Assembly (NCBI GenBank): GCA_017619295.1
Contig: JAFZSQ010000070.1
Coordinates: 1-61,318 of the forward strand
Direction of reading: 5' to 3'
From: Lachnospiraceae bacterium
Lineage (GTDB): Bacteria > Bacillota > Clostridia > Lachnospirales > Lachnospiraceae
DNA length: 61,318 bases
This document shows positions 43,415 through 51,431 of this stretch, piece after piece (position 1 is the first letter of the stretch; the number at the start of each line of letters is the position of its first letter). Position numbers and translations under genes: made by a program. Under the pieces are notes generated by a model. The model was not told the origin of the DNA, ran no database searches, and saw nothing but the letters and a program-made list of their open reading frames with translations.

Positions 43415-44540
43415 ATTTATTCCTCCTTACGGCGAAGAAGCTAAGAACCACAAGCACAACCGCTTCGACTGCCAATATAGTTAAACTTTTTGCGAATCTT
43501 GTATAGTCACTGTAAATCGATAATGAGTAGAAACAATCCGCTATTGCGGAAGAGGGATTTAATCTTGAAACAATGGGGGCAACTCTGTCCATAAGTCTCT
43601 TTAAATCCGGACTCATAAGTCCGCTTAAGGCACTGGATCCAAGAGAAATCGCCAAAGAGATTGCTATTGTCATTCCCTCGCTGCCCTTAGCAACGCAGGA
43701 TGCAAACTGTCCAAGTTCAACTCCCATTACACATCCCAGGAACACCACTGCTACGCAGGGGAGAGGCTGGCTGAACACGGGGATCTTTAAGATGTACTTA
43801 AGATAAACAACCACCAGTAACAGTCCGACGAAATGTATGCTTACAGCAGCTGCCAGATCTCCCAGCATAAGGGTAAGTCTTTTTGTTCCGGACACCGTTT
43901 TTCTGGCACCTATGGGGGAATTTACAGCCTGTATGTCCTTGCCTAGTACCATTCCGATAAAGCTTCCGAAGAGACAGGCCATTCCTATTAAAGCGTAAAA
44001 GTATTGAGCTTCCGTATCGATTTTCTCTCCTCCGAGACTGACTTCTTCTACGTACTCTTTTCTGTTTTCATTTACCTCTATAACATCCTGAATCCTGGTA
44101 TAATCAATGGTTGCAGCATCTTCAATGAGTTCAAAACGTCTTGTGTATTCATCAGTAAATTCTTTTAAGATGCTGGCTCCCAGTCCCGTCTTACCCATCT
44201 CCAGGGTAATTTCATCACCAAGTCTTACTATTCCTACTATGGATTCGTCTTCCAATTGCTTTTCAGCACTTTTTAAATCAAGATTTAATATGTTGAAGAT
44301 TCTCTTTCCGTCCTCAAACTCTACCTTTTCCATCATTTCCACAAAGGAATCGTTCTTTTCGGATTCTGCCTCTTTTACTATGGCCACATCGATTGTCTCA
44401 ATGCTGTTCTTGTTTATTGAGCTTCCGAAAGTTACAAAGAAAAGGGTTCCGAGAAGTATCGGATATATGAAAGCCCAGAACACTGACATCTTTGTTTTCA
44501 GAAGGCTTTTCACTCTGTACTTATATATATGCCAAAACAT
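43401..44540 (-). CDS. ABC-2 type exporter permease (first subunit)
   Basis: This 379-residue permease has the same topology as its neighbour: an N-terminal helix (about residues 18-40), a large extracytoplasmic loop, and five C-terminal helices. It carries the typical segment GSSALSGLMSPDLKRLMDRV followed by a proline-rich short helix. AGGAGGAG precedes the ATG. It lies 12 bp after the ATPase gene. Two different permeases suggest a heterodimeric membrane domain. Confidence 0.87.
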   Translation of the reverse strand: MFWHIYKYRVKSLLKTKMSVFWAFIYPILLGTLFFVTFGSSINKNSIETIDVAIVKEAESEKNDSFVEMMEKVEFEDGKRIFNILNLDLKSAEKQLEDESIVGIVRLGDEITLEMGKTGLGASILKEFTDEYTRRFELIEDAATIDYTRIQDVIEVNENRKEYVEEVSLGGEKIDTEAQYFYALIGMACLFGSFIGMVLGKDIQAVNSPIGARKTVSGTKRLTLMLGDLAAAVSIHFVGLLLVVVYLKYILKIPVFSQPLPCVAVVFLGCVMGVELGQFASCVAKGSEGMTIAISLAISLGSSALSGLMSPDLKRLMDRVAPIVSRLNPSSAIADCFYSLSIYSDYTRFAKSLTILAVEAVVLVVLSFFAVRRNKYVSV

Positions 44541-44552
44541 TTTCTCTCCTCC

Positions 44553-45488
44553 TTAGTCCCTTAACTCTTTTCCGGTAATCTCAAGGAACACATCATTAAG
44601 TGTGGGAAGTTCTGAGTAAACTCTTCCGAAGTTTACGTTGTTGTTCTTAAGGAAATCCAGAACTCTTATAAGGTTATGAGTGCCGCCCTTACAGGAAACA
44701 AGCAGATGATTTTCTTCATATGTGGCACTTGTTACGTGAGGGAGTTCCTTAATCTCGGGAAGTTTGCTTTCGTCAAAATCAAGAATCTCAATTCTTATCT
44801 TCTCGCTGGTGGGAGTCAAAGCCTTAAGCTCATCATTTGTTCCGACTGCGATTGTCTTGCCCTTATCGATGATGGCGATTCTTGTACAAATCTGCTCAAC
44901 TTCTTCCATGTAGTGGGATGTGTAGATAATTGTTGCTCCCTGTCTGTTGAGCTCTTTAATTCCCTCTAAGATATTGTTTCGGCTTTGAGGGTCAACTGCT
45001 ACCGTGGGCTCATCCATGAAGATAAGTTCAGGTTTGTGAGCGATTCCGCAGGCTATGTTTAATCTTCTTAAGAGACCGCCTGAAAGCTTCTTGGGATAGA
45101 ATTTGGTAAAATCTTCAAGGCCTACAAACTTGATAGCCTCGTCAACATACTGTTTTCTAAGGTTCTTGTCGGTTACATACAGTCCGCAGAAGTAATCGAT
45201 GTTCTCTCTTACCGTAAGTTCATCAAACACTGCCACGTTTTGGAGAACTACGCCGATTTTTCTCTTTAAATCGTAGCTGTCAGGCTTCATCTCCTGACCG
45301 AAAACCTTGATTTCACCCTTTGAATATTTTAAAAGAGAAAGGATACAGTTCATAAGAGTGGATTTGCCGGAACCGTTGGGGCCCAAAAGTCCGAATACCT
45401 CGCCTTTGTTAACGCTTATTGACAAATGATCCAGAGCCACCAGCTCCTTGTATCTTTTCACTAAATTATCAACTCTTACTACTTCCAT
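44553..45488 (-). CDS. ABC exporter ATP-binding protein
   Basis: This nucleotide-binding subunit powers the two adjacent permeases. Walker A is GLLGPNGSGKSTLMNCIL, the signature is KKLSGGLLRRLNIACG, and Walker B is ELIFMDEPTVAVDPQ. A C-terminal domain of about 80 residues is typical of the drug/bacitracin-export class. The length is 311 aa with AGGAGG before the ATG. It is transcribed divergently from the two-component system at 45608-47362, a layout often seen where the regulator senses the exporter's substrate. Confidence 0.96.
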   Translation of the reverse strand: MEVVRVDNLVKRYKELVALDHLSISVNKGEVFGLLGPNGSGKSTLMNCILSLLKYSKGEIKVFGQEMKPDSYDLKRKIGVVLQNVAVFDELTVRENIDYFCGLYVTDKNLRKQYVDEAIKFVGLEDFTKFYPKKLSGGLLRRLNIACGIAHKPELIFMDEPTVAVDPQSRNNILEGIKELNRQGATIIYTSHYMEEVEQICTRIAIIDKGKTIAVGTNDELKALTPTSEKIRIEILDFDESKLPEIKELPHVTSATYEENHLLVSCKGGTHNLIRVLDFLKNNNVNFGRVYSELPTLNDVFLEITGKELRD

Positions 45489-45589
45489 AATGACCTCCTA
45501 AAGTCTGTTTTTTTTTGTTTGCCTTGCCTTACAAGTACATCTTACAAAGTTGCGAGTCACATGGTAAGTGCAATAAGTAATGAAATGCA

Positions 45590-45605
45590 TATGACAAATG
45601 TCATA
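45590..45605. promoter_or_regulatory. Palindrome in the ABC/two-component divergent promoter region
   Basis: TATGACA-AA-TGTCATA has perfect 7-bp arms and ends 2 bp before the histidine kinase ATG. Its position between divergent genes suggests a response-regulator binding site. The same stretch may double as a -35 element (TTGTCA) for the leftward operon. Confidence 0.5.
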
Positions 45606-45607
45606 TT

Positions 45608-46732
45608 ATGTTTTATACTCTACTTATGTACGCAATAATCCCAAGAATATTGATAATTGCACTGTGTGCAGTAACTGCATATAAAGGTGGAACCGCAGAT
45701 TATCTTATTGCGCTTTTGGTTACCTTCGCAATCTCATCAGTCTGCTTTGCTGCCGGACGAAAAGGTGTTACCTACTCCCTGTGCGTGGTTTATCTGGTCA
45801 TGTGCTTAATTATCCCCACACAGGCTTTATATTATCTTCCCGTCATTGTTTTCGAAATATCTCAGATCAGTCTTCATATTGAGAAGAAGCTTCCGGTTTT
45901 TGACAAATCCCTGATACCCACCATAGCAGGTCTGATTGTTGTGGCTCTATGTGCCCTATCCTATAAAGAGCATGCGTTATTTATTATCCTCATAAGCCTT
46001 TTAGCTCTTTACCTGGCATACGCAAGTCGCCTTATTAGCGGTCTTTGGCTAAAGGTCATGGGACAGGCTGACGACAGAAGGCAATTGGAGGAACTGATGG
46101 AGAAAAGGGCCGCCGATTACCAGGACAAGCAAGACTATGAGGTTCACCTGGCAACCCTTAAAGAGAGAAACCGAATCGCCAGAGAGATTCATGATAATGT
46201 AGGACACCTGCTTTCAAGAGCCCTTATTATGATGGGCGCCATTGAAGCGGTTAACGAGGACAAGGCCCTTGGAGAGCATTTGGGAGTTCTTAAGAATACC
46301 CTTTCCGATGCCATGGATTCCTGCAGGGTAAGCGTTCACGATTTGTACGATGATTCAATTGATCTTAAAGGAAGCCTTGAAAAGCTGGTTGAGGACTTTA
46401 AGTTCTGCCCTGTAACCCTGGAGTATTCCTCAGGTCCCAAGATAAATAAGGATATTAAATTTGCAGTGGCAGGCATTGTAAAGGAAGCCTTATCCAACAT
46501 CGCAAAGCACAGTAATGCCACCTGGGCAAAGGTGGTTTTCATGGAGCATGAGAAGATTTACCAGCTTCTTATTGAAGATAACGGCACCTTGGCCACAAAG
46601 GGAGACGGAACAGGCATTGGCCTTAACAACATGCAGGATCGAATAAATGCCCTGGGGGGTACATTTTATATAAGGAACGAAAACGGATTCAGGATTTTTG
46701 CAACAATTCCCAGATCCCAAAAGAAGGAGTAA
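45608..46732 (+). CDS. Sensor histidine kinase, HisKA_3 (NarL-partner) type
   Basis: This membrane sensor kinase has five or six N-terminal helices over about residues 1-150 and almost no extracellular domain. The dimerisation segment is ERNRIAREIHDNVGHLLSRA (phospho-acceptor His near residue 195). The ATPase domain has VKEALSNIAKHSNATWAKVV and the G box GDGTGIGLNNMQDRINALGG. This intramembrane-sensing design is common for kinases of antibiotic or membrane-stress exporters. No strong ribosome site precedes the ATG at 45608, which lies just after the palindrome. It is followed 3 bp later by its regulator. Confidence 0.93.
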   Translation: MFYTLLMYAIIPRILIIALCAVTAYKGGTADYLIALLVTFAISSVCFAAGRKGVTYSLCVVYLVMCLIIPTQALYYLPVIVFEISQISLHIEKKLPVFDKSLIPTIAGLIVVALCALSYKEHALFIILISLLALYLAYASRLISGLWLKVMGQADDRRQLEELMEKRAADYQDKQDYEVHLATLKERNRIAREIHDNVGHLLSRALIMMGAIEAVNEDKALGEHLGVLKNTLSDAMDSCRVSVHDLYDDSIDLKGSLEKLVEDFKFCPVTLEYSSGPKINKDIKFAVAGIVKEALSNIAKHSNATWAKVVFMEHEKIYQLLIEDNGTLATKGDGTGIGLNNMQDRINALGGTFYIRNENGFRIFATIPRSQKKE

Positions 46733-46735
46733 ATT

Positions 46736-47362
46736 ATGCGAGTACTTATTGTTGACGACGACGCACTGGTTTGCAGTTCTCTTAAGATTATCTTGGAGAA
46801 AGACCCCGATATCACAGTTGTCGGCATCGGGAATAACGGTGAGGATGCCGTAGGTTTATATAACTACCTGGCACCTGACGTTCTATTAATGGACATTCGA
46901 ATGGACAAGAAACTCGGAACTGAAGCTGCAGAGGAGATTCTTAGGGACTATCCCGATGCCAAGATTCTCTTCCTTACCACTTTTTCCGATGATGAATACA
47001 TTCACACCGCTCTTAACTGCGGAGCCAAAGGATACCTTCTAAAACAGGATTATGACTCTATAATCCCTGCCTTAAAAGCCGTTGCCATGGGACAGACCGT
47101 ATTTGGCGGAAACATTATGGAGAAGCTTCCCAGCCTGCTTGGAAAGGAAGTTCACAATGAGTTTAATGGAGAGGAATTCGGTTTGAGCGAAAAGGAATGC
47201 CAGATTATCGGCTGCATCGCCGAAGGCTTAAGCAATAAAGAGATTTCGGAGGAGCTGTTCTTAAGTGAAGGAACAATTCGAAACTATATCTCTTCTATCC
47301 TTGAAAAACTGGCTTTAAGAGACAGAACTCAGATTGCAGTGTTCTACTATAAAAACAAATAA
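46736..47362 (+). CDS. Response regulator, NarL/FixJ type
   Basis: The receiver domain has the acidic pair VDDD near residue 8, phospho-acceptor D53 in LLMDIRMDKK, and the conserved Thr/Lys pair (LTTFS, GYLLKQD). The C-terminal LuxR-type helix-turn-helix (about residues 145-205) contains IAEGLSNKEISEELFLSEGT. The length of 208 aa is standard. It is coupled to the upstream kinase gene and presumably controls the divergent ABC exporter. That target is inference from layout. Confidence 0.96.
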   Translation: MRVLIVDDDALVCSSLKIILEKDPDITVVGIGNNGEDAVGLYNYLAPDVLLMDIRMDKKLGTEAAEEILRDYPDAKILFLTTFSDDEYIHTALNCGAKGYLLKQDYDSIIPALKAVAMGQTVFGGNIMEKLPSLLGKEVHNEFNGEEFGLSEKECQIIGCIAEGLSNKEISEELFLSEGTIRNYISSILEKLALRDRTQIAVFYYKNK

Positions 47363-47368
47363 AAACTA

Positions 47369-47397
47369 TTGACACATAGGGCTTCTTCCTATAAAAT
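47369..47397 (+). promoter_or_regulatory. Sigma-A promoter of rpsT
   Basis: TTGACA (47369-47374) and TAAAAT (47392-47397) are separated by 17 bases. The element starts 7 bp after the response-regulator stop codon and leaves a leader of about 85 bases before rpsT. Confidence 0.75.
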
Positions 47398-47490
47398 ATC
47401 TTTCGGATGTTTGCATCAGCTGACCGTGTCCGGCATCAGATGCGACAGAAAATTATCGAAAAACAGACCATTTGATGGAGGTGTAGATCT

Positions 47491-47754
47491 TTGGCTAATA
47501 TTAAATCTGCTAAGAAGAGAATTCTTGTTGCTAAGACAAGACAGGACAGAAATAAAGCTATTCGTACAGGCGTTAAGACAGCTATGAAGAAAGTCTTCGC
47601 TGCAATCGAAGCTAACGATAAGGCTGCTGCTGAAGTTGCTTTAAAGGAAGCAACCAAGACAATTGAGATGGCAGCTCAGAAGGGCGTTTACCACAAGAAC
47701 AACGCTGCTAGAAAGGTATCTCGTTTAGCACTCGCTGTTAACAAGATGGCTTAA
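47491..47754 (+). CDS. rpsT: 30S ribosomal protein S20
   Basis: S20 is a primary binder of 16S rRNA in the small subunit. The 87-residue basic sequence begins MANIKSAKKRILVAKTRQDR and contains KGVYHKNNAARKVSRLA, the family signature. Translation starts at a TTG behind GGAGGTG. In E. coli rpsT also uses a UUG start, and S20 autoregulates its own translation; similar control here is plausible but unproven. It is monocistronic, with its own promoter and terminator. Confidence 0.97.
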   Translation: MANIKSAKKRILVAKTRQDRNKAIRTGVKTAMKKVFAAIEANDKAAAEVALKEATKTIEMAAQKGVYHKNNAARKVSRLALAVNKMA

Positions 47755-47797
47755 TTGGAACTTACTACTGCTGGTAAGTAAATAATTTAAAGCAAAC

Positions 47798-47827
47798 AAA
47801 AACTCGCACCGTCATGCGAGTTTTTTT
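47798..47827. terminator. Bidirectional terminator between rpsT and the TPM gene
   Basis: An 11-bp stem (47798-47808 with 47815-47825) around a 6-base loop is flanked by A and T runs. It ends rpsT rightward and the TPM-zinc ribbon-GDPD operon leftward. Confidence 0.88.
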
Positions 47828-47839
47828 GTTTGTATTTTC

Positions 47840-48736
47840 TTATCTGCTGTGACCGCCACCGCCATGGGAGTGCCCGCCGGAGGAAATATGATGGCCGCCA
47901 CCACCGCCACCACCGCCGCCGTAGCCGCCGGAGTCAGATCTTTCTATTCGTCTCTGACTGATGGCCTTGCTGATGAACTGGTCGTACATAACTTCAAAGT
48001 TAATGCCATTCTCTCCGACATAGGTGGATTCGTTTACGGTCTTCTTGCCTTCCTTACCCGATGCATAGATGGCAATAAAGATTATTGCCACAATGGTAGG
48101 AATAACAAAGTAGACATAAATGGGAACCTCAAGTTTGGTTTCCTCATTTCCCATATATCTTGCAATATCCTCAACATAAGTCTTGTAGGCCCTGTAGGGA
48201 TCATATTCCACATAGTCATAGACATCGTCAAGAATTCTGTCTATGGTGCTTGAGGAAAACTGTCTCTCAACGCTTCCTGATGTTGAAAGCCAGGTGTGAA
48301 TCTTTCCGTCAGACTCCCTGAACCAGTTATCAAGAAGGATACAACCGTCGCCATCATCACTTTCCTTTGTCTTATTCCAGCCAAAGCCGTACTCATCGTA
48401 GAAATTGTCGGCTTTTATCATAACGTACTGATTGCTGGGAACATTGGGGTCATAGGACTTTGCGTATTCTTCCAATGACTCCTTCATGGTAAGAAGGATA
48501 ATGTCGCAATGGGCAACCTGCTCCTTTTCCGCAATAAGTGCTCTTAACTTGTCTTCCTCTTCATCCGTAAGCACATCACCGTAGTCGAAAACTCGCTCGC
48601 TTTCTGTGCAGTAGGTATTTACTCTCTCGTAGTTAACTGCGTTTTGCTTATTCCAGATCATGGAAATGACGCAGATTATAATTATGATTCCGCATACCAG
48701 GAACCATATTCTAAAAAATCTAAACCAGTTTCTCAT
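47840..48736 (-). CDS. TPM-domain membrane protein with Gly/His-rich tail
   Basis: Domains in order: an N-terminal helix (about residues 9-28), an extracytoplasmic TPM-type domain (about 50-195, with GDVLTDEEEDKLRALIAEKE and a DGDGCILLDNW segment), a second helix (about 205-225), and a cytoplasmic tail. The tail ends in a run of glycines and histidines (about 270-298). TPM domains occur in YgcG-like proteins and in photosystem-II repair phosphatases. The His-rich tail could bind metal or be disordered. It is co-transcribed with the zinc-ribbon gene. Confidence 0.78.
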   Translation of the reverse strand: MRNWFRFFRIWFLVCGIIIIICVISMIWNKQNAVNYERVNTYCTESERVFDYGDVLTDEEEDKLRALIAEKEQVAHCDIILLTMKESLEEYAKSYDPNVPSNQYVMIKADNFYDEYGFGWNKTKESDDGDGCILLDNWFRESDGKIHTWLSTSGSVERQFSSSTIDRILDDVYDYVEYDPYRAYKTYVEDIARYMGNEETKLEVPIYVYFVIPTIVAIIFIAIYASGKEGKKTVNESTYVGENGINFEVMYDQFISKAISQRRIERSDSGGYGGGGGGGGGHHISSGGHSHGGGGHSR

Positions 48737-48749
48737 ATGATTCCTCTTT

Positions 48750-49742
48750 CTATGCTGCGTGCATTACTACCATAAAGGTCACAAATATAAGAGCCCATAG
48801 GGTAGCAGCGTAACCTAAAATCTTGCCCATGCTTCTCGGGGCCTCGCCAACCAGCTTGCCGGTCTGACCGTTTATGTAGTAGGTGTAAAGCTTATTCTTA
48901 TATGAATAGATGTACTGCCAGACAGGAAGGAGACTGTATTTGTCGCTTCTTGATGCAATATCTATGTTCTCGTACATCGGGGTGATTGTGGTGTAAGCGC
49001 CGGTAATGGAGTTTCTGATGATTTTGCTTGCATCGTTTCTGGCTCTGGTCTCGGCTCTGTAAGCCAGCTCATCGGAAGTCTTGTTGTAGCACTCCGAATA
49101 AAAGCCCGAAAGATCCGGCTCTCTGAAATCCTTTAAATCCGCATAGTCATAGGGCTCCATCAAATCCATGGAATCGTCGGGCATAACATCAGACGCATCC
49201 ACAGGCACCCTGTTAAACTTGGCTGCCAGCTTTCTGTGGATTCTGAAAATGGAAGTCTCCGTGTACTCTATATCGCCGGAAATCCATCTTCTGGTCTTTG
49301 TGGCATTGGCCTCAAATTCGCCGTTTACATTCATGTCATAGAGAAAATAAGGCACATACATGCCCTCCATCTTCTCTAACATCTGATTTGAAAGGAAATC
49401 TGAAGGGGCGAACACCTTCTTCCTGAAGGCGTTATATAAGATTTCCTTGGCTTTTTCCTTACTGATTCTGAAGGGCAACAGCTCGGAGGGCTTATATTTG
49501 CCGGTTACTCTCTCATCGTGGATAAGGTAATGGCCGCAGTATTCGCACCTCTCGGCTGAAGTAAAGGGCCCCGGTTTAATGGGCGCACCACAGTTAAGAC
49601 AGGTCTCAAGGGAGTTATAATTCTCGCCCTCTCCTGTCTTCTTATCCTGGGTTTCCTCGCCACCGCAGTGGGGGCAAACCATCATGCCCTTATCAGGGTT
49701 ATATACTATGTTTCCGCCGCAATTCTTACATCTGAAAAACAT
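48750..49742 (-). CDS. Double zinc-ribbon membrane protein
   Basis: Two N-terminal zinc ribbons are visible: CKNCGG with MVCPHCGG, and CLNCGAPI with CEYCGHYL. A longer beta-rich region follows (about residues 85-300) and a C-terminal membrane helix (about 308-328) after the motif YTYYINGQTGKLVGEAP. Proteins of this layout are described as TFIIB-type zinc-ribbon or YgiT-like membrane proteins; their function is not established. It lies between GDPD and TPM genes on one transcript, suggesting envelope-related work. Confidence 0.75.
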   Translation of the reverse strand: MFFRCKNCGGNIVYNPDKGMMVCPHCGGEETQDKKTGEGENYNSLETCLNCGAPIKPGPFTSAERCEYCGHYLIHDERVTGKYKPSELLPFRISKEKAKEILYNAFRKKVFAPSDFLSNQMLEKMEGMYVPYFLYDMNVNGEFEANATKTRRWISGDIEYTETSIFRIHRKLAAKFNRVPVDASDVMPDDSMDLMEPYDYADLKDFREPDLSGFYSECYNKTSDELAYRAETRARNDASKIIRNSITGAYTTITPMYENIDIASRSDKYSLLPVWQYIYSYKNKLYTYYINGQTGKLVGEAPRSMGKILGYAATLWALIFVTFMVVMHAA

Positions 49743-49760
49743 TGAAGCTTCTGCTCCTTT

Positions 49761-50618
49761 TTATGCATTCTTGGGAGGGCACTGCTTGGGAATGAAGCCC
49801 TCAAAAATGTATACGTCAAAATCGTCAAGTCTCGCATCCAACTCTTCCTGGCTTCTGATGGTCCAGGCCGCGGACATGGCGTTGTAGAAATTCTTGTTGA
49901 TTCTTCTTGAAAGGTTCTTGTGGAACTTATGGTTATATGCGATAAAATCGGGTTTTGCCAGGATGTTTAAAAGAAGGTACTCCATAGCCCAGTAAAGAGG
50001 GGTATGGTACTTCTCGTTGTCCGCATGCATGTAGCTGTCGGAAAGCTGGCCTCTTACAATGTCATTTCTGTTCTTCTTGTACCACTTAACAGCCAAAGGA
50101 TTAAAGGATTCCATGCAATATAAGCCCTTGTAATCCTTAAGAAGTTCATCTGCCTTGGGGCAAACCCTTAAGTCGTTGTCATTGGCCTTAATCTCCACAA
50201 TAAGGGGTACCTTGCCGTCCACAAGCTCTAACACATCTTTAAAAAGCGGAATCTTCTCCTCTGTGTCAAAAAGCCTGAACTCCTGCAGCTCCTCCAGTGT
50301 GAAATCCGAAATCTTTCCATCAACGCCACAAACTCTTTTTAATGTGTCATCATGGAACACCACAGGAATCAAATCCTTTGTTATATGTACATCAAGCTCG
50401 ATTCCGTAACCCGCATCAACAGCCTTCTTAAAAGCTGCCATGGAGTTCTCCGGCGCCTCGCTCTTATTGTCATGAAGTCCTCTGTGTGCAAAGTACGCCT
50501 GATCCGTAAAGGGCTTTCTGGCCTCCTTATGGCTCATTCTGGGCATAATCAGTATGAAATACAGCACCATCACGCACACATAAATAAGCAATAATATCTC
50601 AATAATTGTAAGCAGCAT
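49761..50618 (-). CDS. Glycerophosphodiester phosphodiesterase, membrane-anchored
   Basis: GDPD enzymes hydrolyse glycerophosphodiesters from phospholipid or teichoic acid turnover. One N-terminal helix (residues 2-26) precedes the catalytic domain, with AHRGLHDNKSEAPENSMAAF (first His and metal Glu), ELDVHITKDLIPVVFHDD (Glu, Asp and second His) and LIVEIK. The length is 285 aa. The frame extends upstream to 50711 through a palindromic repeat, so the ATG at 50618, behind GGAGG, is preferred. It is the first gene of its operon. Confidence 0.92.
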   Translation of the reverse strand: MLLTIIEILLLIYVCVMVLYFILIMPRMSHKEARKPFTDQAYFAHRGLHDNKSEAPENSMAAFKKAVDAGYGIELDVHITKDLIPVVFHDDTLKRVCGVDGKISDFTLEELQEFRLFDTEEKIPLFKDVLELVDGKVPLIVEIKANDNDLRVCPKADELLKDYKGLYCMESFNPLAVKWYKKNRNDIVRGQLSDSYMHADNEKYHTPLYWAMEYLLLNILAKPDFIAYNHKFHKNLSRRINKNFYNAMSAAWTIRSQEELDARLDDFDVYIFEGFIPKQCPPKNA

Positions 50619-50637
50619 AAATCTATACCTCCAAGGG

Positions 50638-50646
50638 AGTATTATA
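50638..50646 (-). promoter_or_regulatory. Extended -10 promoter element of the GDPD operon
   Basis: Leftward TGGTATAAT has its TATAAT at 50641-50646, 23 bp before the GDPD ATG and just past the terminator hairpin. Leftward, the TG doublet lies at 50648-50649. No good -35 element is visible. Confidence 0.5.
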
Positions 50647-50650
50647 CCAC

Positions 50651-50676
50651 AAAAAAGGGCCGATGTGCGCAGGCCC
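50651..50676 (-). terminator. Terminator of the sugar operon
   Basis: GGGCC (50657-50661) pairs with GGCCC (50672-50676), followed leftward by six T residues (50656-50651). The stem is short but GC-rich. The large inverted repeat lies between it and the pgmB stop codon. Confidence 0.65.
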
Positions 50677-50680
50677 GTAG

Positions 50681-50749
50681 GTGCAAAATGGGGACAGGCC
50701 CCAAATCGCACATGAAACGTGCAATTTGGGGCCTGTCCCCATTCTGCAC
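50681..50749. repeat. Palindromic repeats, inverted pair (copy 7)
   Basis: Two 31-bp elements (50681-50711 and 50719-50749) are arranged as inverted arms around the 7-base loop ATGAAAC. The whole 69-bp block can fold into one long hairpin. It lies 21 bp past the pgmB stop codon. The same layout and loop recur at 57885-57953. Confidence 0.92.
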
Positions 50750-50770
50750 CTAGGGTCTCTCCCCAGGCAC

Positions 50771-51424
50771 CTATATCAACTTTCTAAAAACTTCAACGCT
50801 CAGCTCCGCAGTGCTTGAAAGCACCACATCTGCCTGCCACATGGATTCGGGGCTTCCCACCCCCACTGCCTTCATGCCGGCGGCCTTAATGGCCGCTATG
50901 CCGGCTTCGGCATCCTCGACGCCCACGCTCTCGGAAGGGTCAACTCCGAGAGCATGAATGCAGTCTAAGAATATGTCGGGAAAGGGCTTGCTTCGTTCGA
51001 TCTTGGCTGCATCAGCCATGTAATCGAAGTATTTTCCCACCCCAAGCCTGTCGATTATGTAGGGAGCGTTCTTGCTGACGCTTGCGAGGGCTGTTTTAAG
51101 GCCCCCAGCTTTACAGGCTTTCAAAACTTCGCCGATTCCCGGTAACAAATCCTTCGGTGTAATCTTTTTAATGAGTTCCTTGTATACCTCATTCTTTCTT
51201 GTGGCTATCTCCTCTTTCTCCTCATCCGACATGGAATCCCTTCCGGGGCCGTTGTCCAGTATAAGATTGAGAGATTCAAGCCTTGATACGCCCTTAAGGC
51301 GCTCATTGTACTCCTTATCAAAAGGGATACTCATCTCATCCGCAATCTGCTTCCACGCCTCGTAGTGGTAGGCGGCGGAATCGGTGATAACCCCGTCCAA
51401 ATCAAATACTACTGCCTTTAGCAT
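50771..51424 (-). CDS. pgmB: Beta-phosphoglucomutase
   Basis: This HAD-superfamily enzyme converts beta-glucose 1-phosphate to glucose 6-phosphate. The nucleophile motif is VFDLDGVITDSAAYHYEAWK, the cap-domain substrate loop is LKGVSRLESL, and later motifs are ALASVSKNAP and EDAEAGIAAIKAAGMKAVGV. The length is 217 aa. AGGAG supports the ATG at 51424 rather than an upstream in-frame start inside the GH65 gene. It lies 7 bp after the GH65 phosphorylase gene, whose product it would consume. Confidence 0.95.
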   Translation of the reverse strand: MLKAVVFDLDGVITDSAAYHYEAWKQIADEMSIPFDKEYNERLKGVSRLESLNLILDNGPGRDSMSDEEKEEIATRKNEVYKELIKKITPKDLLPGIGEVLKACKAGGLKTALASVSKNAPYIIDRLGVGKYFDYMADAAKIERSKPFPDIFLDCIHALGVDPSESVGVEDAEAGIAAIKAAGMKAVGVGSPESMWQADVVLSSTAELSVEVFRKLI

Positions 51425-51431
51425 ATTTCTC

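Noticed and set aside
47850-47935. Short GCC/ACC repeat run as a functional repeat
   Set aside because: It is simply the codon pattern of the Gly/His-rich tail of the TPM protein.
50619-50711. N-terminal extension of the GDPD protein
   Set aside because: It reads through repeat copy 7, the terminator and the promoter; GGAGG supports the start at 50618.
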